Shown one piece after another: positions 22,064-35,313 of a stretch of DNA of 64,000 nt. The notes beneath the pieces were generated by a model that did not search any database, was not told the origin of the DNA, and saw nothing but the letters and a program-made list of their open reading frames with translations. The stretch's first letter is position 1, and the number at the start of each line of letters is the position of its first letter. The DNA is from Oenanthe sinensis (lineage: Eukaryota > Streptophyta > Magnoliopsida > Apiales > Apiaceae), in the NCBI GenBank assembly GCA_028671895.1, contig CM053806.1, positions 25,679,001 to 25,743,000 on the forward strand. The letters run 5' to 3'. The translations under genes and the position numbers were made by a program.

Positions 22064-24966
22064 ATGGCGTATTTGAGTACCATTGGTTGTGGTGAAGGTC
22101 TCTCGAGTTCGAGACCACCTCTATTTGATGGCACCAACTTTGCTACTTGGAAAACAAGATTTAGAATTTATGCTAAATCCCAAGGTGTCAAAGTATGGAT
22201 GGCTATCGAAGACGGTGTTGTAGTTCCGACAAAAGTAGTTGATGAAATAGTCATCGAAAAGAAAGTCAGTGAATACACCCGTGAAGAGGAAGAGTTAATG
22301 AACATAGCCGCTAAGGCGGAAATAGTGTTAACTAGTGCACTTGCAGAAAAAGAATACAAACGTGTTAATAACTGCAAGTCTGCATAAGATATGTGGAACA
22401 AATTGGTTATCACCTATGAGGGAACCATGGATATTAAAGACTCTCGAATGGATACGTTGATCCAAGAATACGAAAACTTTAAACTCCTCGAGGGTGAAAC
22501 CATCATCGATATGGAAACGAGATTTACTCGTATTATCGATGAACTTGCTCAACTCGGAAAGGTATACTCTATTAATGAGAAAAATCGAAGGGTATTAAAA
22601 GCCTTACCTCCGAGTTGGAAAGTTAAAGTTACCACTATAAAAGAAATGCATAATATAAATGCATATAGCATTGATAGTTTATTCGGCAACCTTCGTGCTT
22701 ACGAAGAAGATAATGCTCCGGATAAACCTCTTCCTAAAATTGAAGAGAAGAGAAAGAATATGGCCTTAAAGGCAATACTTATCGATGAAGATGAAAACGA
22801 CGACGATTTGAACGAAGAGTTAGAAAATCTTGATGAGCATGAAATTGCTTTATTATCAAGACAACTCCGTCGCATTTTACAAAGCAAAGCTCAAAGATAC
22901 GGAAAGGGCTTTCTTAAATTGGGTAACCAACAACGAGTCTTTAACTCTAAAGGTAGGCCGAATTATAAGAGCAATTTTCCTACTATGAGCTATGCTAAAG
23001 GCAAAGGTGTGCAACAACCAAAAGCAAACAATGCTTAAAATAACTCGAAATTTACGAGTAATTATGCACCTAAGCCTAAAGAGGCAGTTCCCGAGGAAAC
23101 CGAGATTGTTTGCTTCGAATGTAAACAACCGGGTCATTTTAAAAGGGAATGTCTAAATTTGTCTAAGGGACAAATCCTTGTAGCCGAAAGTTGATGAGAT
23201 CTTAGCGAGGATGAGGAAGCTCCTAAACAAAACGAGGAAACTATAAACCTTGCTTTGATGGCAATCGGAGATGAAGCTACTCCAACGGAAGGCTCCACTT
23301 CTCTACAAGAGGTAACATTTAAACCAATCTTGATTTCATCATGTAATAGTAATGATGTTACCTTGTCTAAAATAGATCATTATAGTATGAATATTTCTGA
23401 ACTTAGAAACTTTGTCAACAATTTGAAAATTGGTTATGATGAATTGAATCGAAGTTATGTTAAGACAAAATTCGAAAAAGATAAATATGAGGATTTGTGT
23501 CTAGAGCTTCAAAAAGAGGTCACTAGTTTGACCGACGTACATGTCAAAGACATGGAATACGTTACTAACATTCTCTCTCAAAATGAAAGCTTGAAAATCG
23601 AGGCGAACGGAAAGGATGACCAAATTCGTACTCTTGAAGTCGAAAATGTGTATCTGATTTTTCAAGCCAAAGAGATTGAGAATGATAAGCTCCATTTAAA
23701 CGAACGCAATCGTGAGCTACATGTTGAGCTTTTAAATATGAAAATTCAAAATGAATCATTGATTCAAGAGAATTCTTCACGTTGCGAAAGTATAAATGAC
23801 CTCGAAAAATCTCTTACGGGAGATAAAGAGGAAGAGCTTTATGAAGCCTTAAAAGAGCTAGATTTTGATTACAAACTTCAATTAATGAATAAAGACAGAG
23901 ATTATGCCAAACTTCAAGGCAAAATTAATATCGAATTCGAAAGTCGTCAAAGACTTGTCTCGGAATTAGAAACAATGAAGTTGGAAAATCAAAAGCTTAA
24001 AGATGAAAATCAAAAGCTCTTGGCTCAAGTTATGGATAAAGAGAAATTCTTAACTAACAAGATTAACCTCTTGATTAAGGAAAAAGAAAATCTTGAATCC
24101 ACTTTGAAACAATTCACTAAGAGCAATGCCATTTTAGAAAGGATGGTATTTAGCTCTCGGGAATCATTTAATCGTGAAGGCTTGGGTTATGAATATAAGA
24201 GTCCTTCTAAAAAGAAAGATCGTAAACCTAATCCTCCGATTAGTACTCCACCTAAATCACCTACACCAAAGTGTACTTATTGTAATGTAAGTGGACATAT
24301 CCATCTATATTGCAAGGCTAAAGAAGGTGAACTTAAGGGGAAGTACAAATGGATTCCTAAAGGATCAACTTCTAGAAAAAGAGATGAAAAGAACATATCT
24401 CAAAAGAAGAATGATTCTAAAGTGAATGTTCAAAGACTACCGAAGTCTCAATATCATCAAGAACCAATAATTTTCAAACCAAGGAACATAAATAATGATA
24501 ACACTAGCTCTAGTTCAACTAGAATGGATAGAGTTCCTAAAAATGGTTCTATGACTAATGACCCTAAATATCATGATCAAACTCGTAACATAAATGCTAC
24601 TATGCCTAGGAATACGAGTTATCGTGCTAGATTGAGTCATCATGCTAATATGAGTCATCATGCTTACCCTAGTACTTCAAATGCTCATGTTAGAAGTAAT
24701 AATTCGAAATACAATGCCAATGCTAATTCTAGAGATTCGATTATTACCATCTTTCCCCTAGAAAGAATCATGAACATGTTAGATGTAACAAATATACTCC
24801 TAGAAGAAACCCTTATCATATATCTACTAGGAATGAAGCATCTAGAAACATACATGATTATATACAAGCCTATCCCATTCCTAGATTTGTTCATGCTAGT
24901 TTGTATATGCCTTATGATGTCCTAACCCAAAGACCCTTAAGACAAAGGGGTAATAAAAGGTTTAAC
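22064..24966 (+). pseudogene. CopD gag with stops and one frameshift
   Basis: The start is the ATG at 22064 (MAYLSTIGCGEGL), 66 nt after the PBS. The N-terminal half is a UBN2-type gag domain (LFDGTNFATWKTRF, LKALPPSWKVKV). A first CCHC zinc knuckle CFECKQPGHFKREC is at about 23112-23153; a second, CTYCNVSGHIHLYC, follows a long coiled coil (about 24272-24313). Stops interrupt the frame at 22385, 23036 and 23192-23197. A 1-base change near 24740 moves the end into another phase, where it stays open until TAA at 24964-24966. Confidence 0.87.
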
Positions 24967-24978
24967 TAATCCCTTGTG

Positions 24979-27900
24979 TAGGTATACCTTACTGCTACAA
25001 AAGATGTGTGGTATCTTGATAGTGGATGTTCACGTCATATGACTGGTAATAAGTCATTGTTGAACAACATTAGAAAAGTAGCCGCCGGAAGTGTAACCTT
25101 TGGAGATAGCAGTAAAGGCAACATCATTAGCATTGGGGATATAGGAAGTGAAAACTTTAAAATAACAAATGTACAATTAGTCACGGGACTAAAGTACAAC
25201 TTGCTTTCAATAAGTCAACTATGTGATAATGGTTGCAAAGTAGTCTTCCGGTCAACACATTGCTCTATTTACAATGAAGACGGAAGACTAGCCTTAAATT
25301 GTCCACGTAACAAAAATGTTTACACGTGTGACACTACGAAATATGAGGATGTATGTTTGATTTCCTTTAATGATGATCCATGGTTATGGCACCGAAGGCT
25401 GGGGCACATAAACATGAAACTCATTAAGACTATATGTTCAAAAGAGCATGTACGAGGATTACCAAAACTCAATTTCGTAAAAGACCATATATGTGAAGCT
25501 TGTGAAATTGGCAAACAGATTCGTGCATCTCATAAAGCCAAATTCATGGTGTCTACCTTTTGACCACTTGAGCTACTACATATGGATCTTATAGGACCAG
25601 TTCCCGTACAAAGCTTAGGAGGAAGTCAATACACCCTCGTGGTAGTTGATGACTACTCTCGCTGTACGTGGACTGAGTTCCTACGGTCAAAGAGTGATGC
25701 ATTTGAATCTTTTGCGGCTTTTTGCAAACGTATACAAAATCAACAAAATAACTCAATTATCTATATCCGGACGAATCATGGAAAAGAGTTTGATAATGCA
25801 AAATTTGTTAATTTTTGTGAGGCATATGGTATTACTCATAACTTTTCTGCTCCTTATACACCTCAATCAAATGGGGTAGTTGAAAGGAAAAACAGAACGT
25901 TACAAGAAATGGCAACGACTATGCTTAATGAATATCGTAGACCAAAATATTTTTGGGCCGAAGCTATGTCTACTGCATGCCATGTTCTTAATAGAGTATT
26001 ACTACGACCCATCAAAATGAAGACTCCTTATGAGCTTTATTTTGGTAAAACTCCTAAGCTTAGCTACTTCAATGTTTTTGGAAGTAAGTGCTATATTATG
26101 AATACTAAGGATTATCGAACGATATTCGACCCTAAATCAGATGAGGGTGTTTTTTTAGGATATTCTAGTAATAGCAAAGCTTATAGAGTTTTCAATCTTA
26201 ATACTTTGGTTGTGGAAGAATCAATGAATGTAGTATTCGATGAATCTAAACCAAACTCAAAGTATAAAGATTTAATAGAGGAGGAGCCAGATTCAAATGG
26301 TCAAATTCCAAGTGATGTTGAAAATGTTATTCAACAAATTGGAAACATGAATCTTGGACTTACAAGTTCAAAGAATCCTCTTGAAAATGTTGAGAACGAA
26401 CTTGAATTGCCTACGGAAATACCGTTGCTTAAAGATCATCCTATTGACTGTGTCTTAGGGGATTTAACTAAAGGTGTTCAGACTCGTGCTCAAGTTCAAA
26501 ACATTGTGAGTCATATGGTCTTTCAATCACAAATAGAACCCAAAACCGCATAGAAAGCTTTATTAGATGAGGATTGGATCTTTGCTATGCAAGAAGAGTT
26601 AAACCAATTCGCTCATAATAAAGTTTGAGAACTAGTTCCACATCCCCCTGAAACTTCCATTATTGGAACAAAGTGGGTCTTTCGTAATAAATTAGACGAA
26701 AGTGGAACAGTGATAAGAAACAAAGAACGTTTAGTTGCTCAAGGCTATATTCAAATGGAAGGAATAGATTTTGATGAAACCTGTGCTCCCGTGGCTCGAA
26801 TTGAATCAATTCGAATATTTTTAGCCTTCGCTTGTCATAAAGGTTTCAAAGTCTATCAAATGGATGTTAAATCTGCTTTCCTAAATGGTGTCTTAGAAGA
26901 AGAAGTATATGTAAGACAACCACCGGGATTTGAAGATCACTTACATCCTGAGTATGTATACAAATTATACAAGGCTTTATACGGACTAAAGCAAACTCCT
27001 AGAGCTTGGTATGAGAGGTTAAGCAAATTCCTGATTAAAAATGGTTTCAAAATAGGAGTTGTTGATACCACTCTCTTTACGAAGTATGAAGGTGATGATA
27101 TCCTGCTCGTCCAAATTTACGTAGACGATATTATCTTTGGTTCTACCAAGGAATCTCTATGTAAGGAATTTTCAGATATTATGAGTAAAGAATTTGAAAT
27201 GAGCATGATGGGGGAATTAAATTTCTTTTTAGGATTGCAAATTAAGCAATCTGATGAAGGCATTCATATTTCGCAATCGAAATATTGTAAAGAAATGCTT
27301 AAGAAATTTGATATGGAAAATTGTAAATCAATCAGTACCCCTATGTCACCCGCCTTAAAGATGACAGAAGATCCTAGTGGTATTTCTGTAGAAATAAAGA
27401 AATATCGAGGAATGATTGGAAGTCTTTTCTATATCACTGCTAGTAGGCCTGACATACAATTTAGTGTATGTAAGTGTGCCCGCTTTCAAGTGAACCCTAA
27501 GGAATCTCATGTAGCTGCAGTTAAGTGGATATTTAGATACCTTAAGGGAACCACTGAAATGGGTCTATGGTATCCGAAAGGACAACCATTTGACCTAGTG
27601 TGCTTTTCTGATTCGGATTATGCTGGACACTTAATTAATAGAAAAAGCACAAGTGGTACGTGTCAGTTTTTTGGTGGATGCTTAGTTTCTTGGTTTTCTA
27701 AGAAATAAAATTATGTGTCTATATCCACTACGGAAGCTGAATATATAGCAGCTGTAAAATGTTGTGCCCAAATTCTTTGGATGAAACAGACATTAGCTGA
27801 CTATATGGTAAAATTTGATGTAGTATCAATTCAATGTGATAATATAAGTGCAATAAATTTAAGTAAAAATTCTGTGTTGCATTCATTATCAAAACACATT

Positions 27901-28065
27901 GATATACGACATCATTTTCTACGAGACCATGTCTCGAAGGGCAATATTAAAATGGTATATATAGATACCGAATATAATATCGCCGATATTTTTACAAAAC
28001 CTTTGAGTTCGGAAAGATTTGCCAAACTCCGATTAGAGTTAGGTATGCTTGAGTGCTCAAAGTAA
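24979..28065 (+). pseudogene. CopD pol with four nonsense codons and a damaged integrase active site
   Basis: One frame runs to the TAA at 28063-28065, broken by TGA 25561, TAG 26551, TGA 26626 and TAA 27706. Protease DSG with CSRHMTG, the GAG-pre-integrase HHCC region (HRRLGHINMK, CEACEIGKQ), integrase, RT (QIYVDDIIFGST) and RNase H (DSDYAGHLINRKSTSGT) are all recognisable. The second catalytic residue of the integrase DDE triad, normally Asp in IRSDHG, is Asn here (25774-25776), so integrase would be inactive even without the stops. The Glu in GVVERKNRTL is kept. Confidence 0.92.
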
Positions 28066-29665
28066 GACACAAAGTGTCTCTAATTTTGTTGAATTAATTT
28101 TCAATAAACTTTGCTCCTCTAGTAAATAATGTTACTACTCGATCGGATTTCTATATGGAATTCAGATTTGTCGATAATAAAATTAATTATAAGTTGTTCA
28201 AGTTTTGTTGTGAAATTAAGCTCAATAAAATATTATTAATTAATATCATTGTTGCATGGTCTTGAAATATGTTTAAATATTTCAAAACTCGGAAAAACAG
28301 TGAGTATTAATTAATCTTGTCCTAGAAAATATTATTTTAAAATTTATTTTAAAATTTTAGAAAATATTTTTGGACCAAATAGTATTATGCAATAAGCATG
28401 ATTAACTATAAAATATTTATATCATAATATTTTATATAAATTTAATTACATTTAGTTGTAATTAAAAGTATAAAATTATTGTGAGATAAATTTTTATTAT
28501 ATATAACTTAGTTACATTTTTGGTGTAATTAAACATATAAAATATAAATTAATTTTGCTATATATATATTTCTATATATATATATATACAATTTTAATTA
28601 TTTCTCCCGGATTAATCTGGACCGTTGATCACAATGGGGATTAGATCACAGCCGTTGACTTGGAAAATATATATATGTATTAATCAGAAAAATACATATA
28701 ATATATACTTTTGTACGGATCTTATCTCTCTCTCTCTCGCTCGGCTGCTTGACTCAAACCCTAATCCATTTGATCTTAATTTATGATTGTACAACGAATT
28801 TTTGCTCAAACTCATCACAAAATCGTGTTCTTCTTCAAAAATCCCTTCGATTCATATCAAAATCACAATCATTCATGCCCAAGATTGCTCAAAATCGAAA
28901 ATCCCCAAATCGAGTTAATCGATTATCATCATTTCTGCACCAAACTCTATCTTCGACTTGTTTACATGGTCTATAATGATTTATGAGAAGTACTCGAATT
29001 AGTTTCAGCTCGAGAAATGGGTAACTCGGTCAGACTCAGCTAGGGTTTGGTGAATCAAGTTATTCCAGGATAACTTCTCAAGGGTAATGATTTCAAGTCT
29101 CAAAAAGGAAGGAGAAGCTTAAGGCAGTGTCTGTTTGATGAAAATCGGTATATCAGTCACCTGACTCAGTGAGTCTACACCGAGTTCAGGCGAGTTTTCA
29201 GCGAATCACACACTCTCAAGCCAATTAAAGCCTGCTCTCAGCCCTAATTGCTTCAATTTAGTGTCAAATCAGGTAAGGACCGTGTGAATGGACCCCACGG
29301 CACATGTATGATCTTCAAACTCCAAATGGTGTAAGTTTTTTTTGATAATTGTTGTTTGGTGGTGTGATGTCCTGGATGGATTTGATAGTTGTGTTTGAAC
29401 TAGCTCTTAACTGGTAGAATATGAGTACTTGAAGCTATTTTTGTGCTTATATGATCAATTTGAATTTGATTTTAAACATTTGAGATCAATTGAACATATC
29501 TGGTGAATTGTCTGTGAGTTATTAAAAACAGAGTAATAGTACTTGATAACTCTGCCTGATATAAGATCACAATGTTGTGATTATGACTGTGAAAAATTCC
29601 AAATTAGTAAGACTATTATTTTCACTGAAAGTAAGACTGTTGTATCTAGTTAGATAGCAATATAT
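28066..29665 (+). other. CopD spacer between pol and the env-like ORF, first part
   Basis: This is non-coding. AT-rich DNA to about 28660 is followed by a promoter-like stretch and a leader ending in a splice-donor-like CAG|GTAAGG, then intron-like T-rich sequence up to the solo LTR. Confidence 0.6.
28665..29273 (+). promoter_or_regulatory. Promoter-like block and 5' leader for the CopD env-like ORF
   Basis: TATATATAT-rich sequence (28665-28715) is followed by a CTCTCTCTCTC run (28727-28740) and AAACCCTAA (28757-28765, a telo-box), both common in plant promoters and leaders. CAG|GTAAGG at 29270-29277 is a strong donor. TTCTGCAG at 32289-32296 is a matching acceptor 30 nt before the env-like ATG. 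Promoter and intron are inferred. Confidence 0.4.
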
Positions 29666-31073
29666 TGTTCACACTTTATTCACGCAAGAGAACGTGGTCA
29701 CAAGTAATACAATAATAAGTAGGATTCGTTCCCACAGAGACTCGACTTGCTTACGTTTAGTTCACTTATACACCAGAGTATGATTAAGTTTCACTGCTAA
29801 GAAAATAACAATTGGAGTTTTGATTACACTACTAATTAAAACTTAACGAATTACTTATATGAAATAAACATGGGATTTTAACTTCATAATCTATCTCATC
29901 TAGAATCTTATGCCTTTTCAACCTAGCATGTGAAAGTGATGATAACTGATCAGACCCTCTAAACTGATAAACGACAACTTTCATTGTACGCATACCATCC
30001 TAATGAACATCCACAATTGATAGAAGTCAAATAGTCAACCACTACGATTAGTCCCTATATGTCTATAGAGATTGAAAACATAATGGCTTAAGCACAAGCA
30101 TCCATAAGGTCACATAGTCAGTGCAAGACTGTTAGAATTACACCACAAATTAATACATGCTCTTAACATGCAAAAACCTATGATAGCATGGCATGTTCTA
30201 AACCCTAGATCCACTTTCGCATTCACGAGGGTTCAACAAACAATCATAAATGTTCGCGACGCATTTACAATGAATAAGCTTAACCATACTAGGATATCCA
30301 TAACAATCACACACTTTGGCATAAAAACCATCAATATCTAGAATCGATAGAAAAATCCATTAAAACCCCATGATAACGTTTAGCCCATAATTGGACTAGC
30401 CGACATCATGGGTTCAATTGAAAACATAGTAAAATAAACAATTATGCATAAACTACTGATATTAATTGCAAGAGTAAAAGAAACAACCGATAATCCACAT
30501 GATGAAAATTACAAAAGAAAATAGCTTGACGGCTCACAAAGTACTCTGCCCTCTTGTACGATAATAACAACCTACTTGCTTACTTAATTGCTTCATAAAA
30601 AATAATAATCATCCTAATGTCTTTATACTAGGTTACATAAAAACAATGATCCATGGGCTTGCTGCTTTCTGGGCTTCGAAACGGACCAAACTGCAAAAAA
30701 AATCAGCAACTGGAGTCGGCTGGAGCGCGGGGGCGCCTCAAGGAGCGCGGGCGCGCCTCATTAATAGAGCCCGGGGGCGCCTGTAGAGGGGAGGGCGCGC
30801 CTGCCCATTCTGCCCGGAAATGATTTTCCTTGCTCGTTGCTTCTTTAGCGAGTCGTCTCACTTTCTCTTGGTCTCAACTCAAGCCTTGACCCTTCTCCCT
30901 TGAATTCCTAGCTCATGTACCACCAATTTATACAAATATTCATCAATTCTGCTTCGCCTGAGAATCTGCACACCAAAAACATAAAACACATCAAAAGACA
31001 CTAAATACTTGGGCACCAGCGATCAATTTAAGCCAAATTGGAACGTATATAGTGGACAAAAATTCCACTAACA
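29666..31073 (-). repeat. Solo LTR (1,408 bp) in the CopD spacer
   Basis: The ends are TGTTCACAC and CCACTAACA, a 4-bp TGTT/AACA inverted repeat, flanked by the 5-bp duplication tatat (29661-29665 and 31074-31078). No internal coding region, PBS or polypurine tract is left, so it is a solo LTR. The minus orientation is a guess from the GTCTCTGTGGGAACGA word near one end, which resembles Ty3/gypsy LTR ends. The family is not assigned. Confidence 0.75.
30719..30812. repeat. GC-rich repeat block in the solo LTR
   Basis: Within AT-rich DNA this block has four copies of GGGGCGCCT / GGGCGCGCCT words, two of them containing the AscI palindrome GGCGCGCC. The surrounding window is mostly A and T. Confidence 0.7.
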
Positions 31074-32325
31074 TATATGCACATATGTATTGGTTATGTA
31101 TCATGACTGCACATTTGTAGTATATATTTATGTTTACATGGCTTAGTGCACATACTTAATTATGTGCTTCATAAATACATGCATATAGATAAATAATGTG
31201 TAATTACATTATCTTGGCTACAAACTTACTTGTATCTTGCCATGCTTGTCAGTTGCTTAAGTGCTATATGCATACCATGACTAACCCAATGTCTAGAAAA
31301 GGTCATTATGCTAACAACTTGTATTAACTGGACTATTGGCTAATGTGGTCTATTTCCTAATGTGATTGGTAAAATATGATGCATATGGTTGACAATGTAA
31401 TTGAGTCAAATAAGTCATGATATCTTTACTTACCCCTTATGTGTTAATGCATTTGCTAAAATGAAGTAGAATAATAAATTTTGACTTAGGTACAATTGAG
31501 ATACATGATCATAGTTTGTTGCAGTTACATGAATAATTAAAACTACTTGTGACATTTTGTTTTATAAAATTAGTCTTGTATTTAACTGCCACATGCCTAT
31601 TTGTCATTGTTGTTTTTGATAAATTTATGTCTGCACAATGTTTAATAATATGAATTTATATGCCTGAAAAAATTACTTATGTGACATCTTGTAATGTGCT
31701 CAAGATTTCTGTTGGACTGATTCATAGCATGCCTGAAAAATTTTAACTGTTACAACATATAGTTATGTATACTCTCTTTGTAAAAGAAATATGCATAATA
31801 TATTTGCTCATTGGTCCATGCTTTATCAATCTTAAAATAGTGCATATATCATTATTAGCTGTAAAACTTGTGTACTAGTTAGTATAGCACGGTAGTCCTT
31901 ACTCTGTGACACATACCTGCAAATTTGAAATATAAAATAATAAAAACAGGTGTATGTGTATGATCTATAACATGCCTAGGTTTATAATCTGATTTGCTGG
32001 CAACTTTAGTTGTTATGTGGGTGTGTTAGCTGATAAGAGGCAGTACATCTCATTTAATGAGGATGTAACTTGTGTACTTGTTTACTATATATACACTAGT
32101 TCAGGACTGTACCTATGACTGCATCTGCTACTATTTGTACACTGTTTCTGCACTGTTGCTTGCCTGCACTTGTACTTGTTTGCAGTAGCTTTTTGTGTTT
32201 AAAAGGGGATAATTCTCTGCATTTAACTCTTGCACCTTCCCTTCTTTGTCTTTCTACACCTTAACTTCTCTGTCTTCTTGCATATAATTTCTGCAGTAGC
32301 ATTTATTTCTTGTTCTCATATCCAA
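31074..32325 (+). other. CopD spacer, second part
   Basis: This is non-coding and T-rich, and looks like intron or leader. It ends with a pyrimidine-rich stretch and the acceptor-like TTCTGCAG (32289-32296) before the env-like ATG. Confidence 0.5.
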
Positions 32326-33674
32326 ATGGAAAATGAAGATGAGTTTATAAATACTACATTGTGTCTAGGCCAATACAATGAGTCAAAAACCACTGTCCCC
32401 ACTTCTTCTAGAAATAAAAATAGGAAGAAACAAAGAACACTCATGGATCTTGGTAAATCCCCACTTTCTTTGCCCTCTAAACACACTAAAAGCAAACTGC
32501 AGCCAGGTTGCTTGATTCACATAGACAAAAGAACTGAGCTTTACAACATGTTTGCAGTTGCCAAATGGGAGCCAGTCCTCTATTACCCTAATAGGAAAGT
32601 TTTTCCAAACATGGTTAGTGAGTTTTATAGAAATTTGGAGGTCAAACAAGGAGTCCAGGAAGTTATGTTTTTGACAAGTGTGGTCAATGGGAAGTACTTT
32701 GTTCTTGACCACATTGAGCTTGCCAATGCCTTGAAACTAAACCTTAAAACCTTGAACCATGAAAACCTTGACATTAACACTGATTTTCTCTTCAATAAAA
32801 TGGAGATGAAACTCTACCTTTCTGTCTTGTGTGGCATTGAACTGCCCTTGTCCCTTGAGCTCACTGAAGAAGGTATTTCCTATGAACACTTCACCCCCAC
32901 CTTTCAACCATGGCCTTGATCTTAAGAGCCAATATTTTCCAAAACACAAGTGGTGACAAACTCATGTCCTTTCAAGAAATCAAGCTTATGTACAAGTTTG
33001 CTAGCCACAAAGTCACTTTTAGCCTACCCTTCATGATTCTCTCTCACATGGTCCATTGTCACAGAAAGGGAATGTATGCCTATGGCCTCTTGTTGACTGA
33101 AGTGTTTGAACACTTCAAACTTAACCTCAACCAACTGCCCTACTTTCAAGTTGCTTCCACAATCACTGATAAGGCCAATAGAGTGACTATCTCATTGAAT
33201 GGCTACTCTACACATGTTGAAAACCCTATGCCTAATTTGCCTAGTAACATTCAATGTGTTTCTACTGCTCCTGATGTGCCCCTGGATACCATTTCTAGGG
33301 CTGATTTTGATAAGGCAATTGATACTCTTAATGGAAAATATGAGGAACTTGAAAAATTATTTCAAGAACTTCAAACTTCCTTTAAGGAACTAGTTGAGAA
33401 GCATGAGAACACAGAAACTAAGGTGAACAGTGTGCTGAGTATTTTGGTGAGCACAATAGCTAGGGCAGGAGTAATTGAGGAAGGTCTAGCACATGTTATC
33501 AATGTGCAGTTGAGCATCTTGAATAGTTCTACCTTCAATGCTCCTTCAATGCCTGCTTTGCTTAGGAATGGTGAACCTGGGGAGGTAGTTAAAATTAGTG
33601 AGTTTAGAGTTGGTGGAGTGGTGGAAATGGAGGAAGATGGTGTAGTTCCTCTAGGAAATGAACCAATAAATTGA
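32326..33674 (+). pseudogene. CopD env-like (third) ORF, one frameshift
   Basis: The ATG at 32326 begins MENEDEFINTTLCLGQY. The N-terminal half (to about 32919) resembles the env-like or putative plant transposon protein family found after pol in Sireviruses (YPNRKVFPNMVSEFY, VNGKYFVLDHIELANAL). The frame then shifts by one base near 32910 and continues (FASHKVTFSLPFMILSHMVH) into a predicted coiled coil (about 33300-33430, KYEELEKLFQELQTSFKELV) and an acidic tail. I see no signal peptide or clear membrane anchor, so a true envelope role is doubtful. It is set 4.2 kb after pol. Confidence 0.72.
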
Positions 33675-34605
33675 GTACTCTGGATCTGATTTCTAATACT
33701 CTAAAGAGAAGCTAGGGACTGTGGTGGTAATTTGCTTGTGTGTCTGTCATGTTTCATGTATCTGCTTTACTTTTGCTTAAGTTTTATATGCTTTTGATGC
33801 TAGCTACTTGCTTCTATCTGTTCTTAAAGCTGTTAAGTGTAGTCAAGTGTTAGGTTGGTAGCTTTATTGAGGTCTAGTGTGTAGTAGGACATTTTGTAAA
33901 GCTATGTTCCTAAGATATTGTATGTGACTGTACTTGGTATTAATGAAATGATATCATGTGCACCATTATCCTGTTACCACATTTATTCTCTTGCATCAGA
34001 TGAGATATGGATCATAAATGTATAATCATGTACTAACATTTTCAAATAATATTGCAGGAATAATGCATAAAGAATGCACTGTCAAGGAGAAGTTTAGTTT
34101 TGTGTAACTTTGTCAAAAACAAAAGAGTTGTTAATATTACAATTCTAGACTGTTCTTAAAATGATATACATTTTATAATGTATATTTTTCCCCCTCCCTC
34201 TTAGACTTATCTTTATTGGTGGAAGGACCTAACAGGATTATTTCTCCCCTATGCATGCTTGGATATTTTTTTTTTAGAACTTAACAGTGATGGTCTTGTT
34301 TAAATTCCCCCTCCCCTTAAATGCTTAATCTGATTGCATGCTAAATATTTCCCCTCCCTTTTGTTTTCTACAGGATAAATGTTAGTGTTGAAATTTCATG
34401 CTAACAAGTTTATATGCAAAGGGACCTAACAGGAAATTATATATATATATTTGATTATATATATTCGAATGTTAACAGGAAATTATTTTCGAATTGTATA
34501 TATTTGAATTATATATGTTCACACAGGATCAATGTATGCTCGAATTATATATCTATATATATTCGAACTGCTAAAAATAGGGAAAATCAATGATGTATTT
34601 CAAAT

Positions 34606-34655
<50 letters not shown>

Positions 34656-35299
34656 GAAAATCAAAGGGAAGATTTTCTACACTCATACTCTATTATTTCT
34701 TACAAATCTTATTTGGTATTATTATCAAAAAGGGGGAGAGAGTGTAAAATTTGGAAATATACAATGAGAGTGTAATAAGGAAAAATGACGAAAGAAAAGA
34801 GAGTGAAAATATAAATGAGTGAAATTGAAAGTTGAAATTGAAAGTTGGGATAAAATAAAAATTATTTTATCTAGGGGAAGTGAGTGTAAAATTAAAATTT
34901 TATACTAGCCTTATATATTCTCTATACTAATATATATATATATATATATAATTTTTGCAACTAAATACAAAATGGAATGAAGGATAAGAAAAGAAAATTG
35001 ATAAGTTCAAATACTTGTCAAATGGAAGGAAGCAAAATTAATAATTATAACTATACTTATTATATGGTATCAATTTCTTACCTTTATAACTTGAATAAAT
35101 TGCAAAATTTTATATATATTGCCTATATGTGTATGCTATGCACTTAAAAATCAAAAAGATTTTCAACACTGTAGGGGAAGTGTAAATTAGATTTTTAAAA
35201 TCTAAAAATGCATAAATTAGATAGTTGCATACACGTAGGGGAAGTTTAGGCTGTCGCATACAAATTTAATTTTACACTAGACAGTTTTGACAAAATACC
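33675..35299 (+). other. CopD 3' non-coding region
   Basis: There is no coding signal. It starts like a 3' untranslated region (T-rich, with TTAATGAAATG near 33940), then becomes AT-rich with TA repeats (34612-34650 and 34929-34950) and several CTAGGGGAAG-like purine tracts. Confidence 0.55.
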
Positions 35300-35313
35300 A
35301 AAAAGGGGAAGAT
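35300..35313 (+). other. CopD polypurine tract
   Basis: AAAAAGGGGAAGAT ends directly at the 3' LTR. Confidence 0.85.

Noticed and set aside
32326..33674. True viral envelope protein
   Set aside because: No signal peptide, cleavage site or clear membrane span is visible; the name env-like only describes the position after pol.
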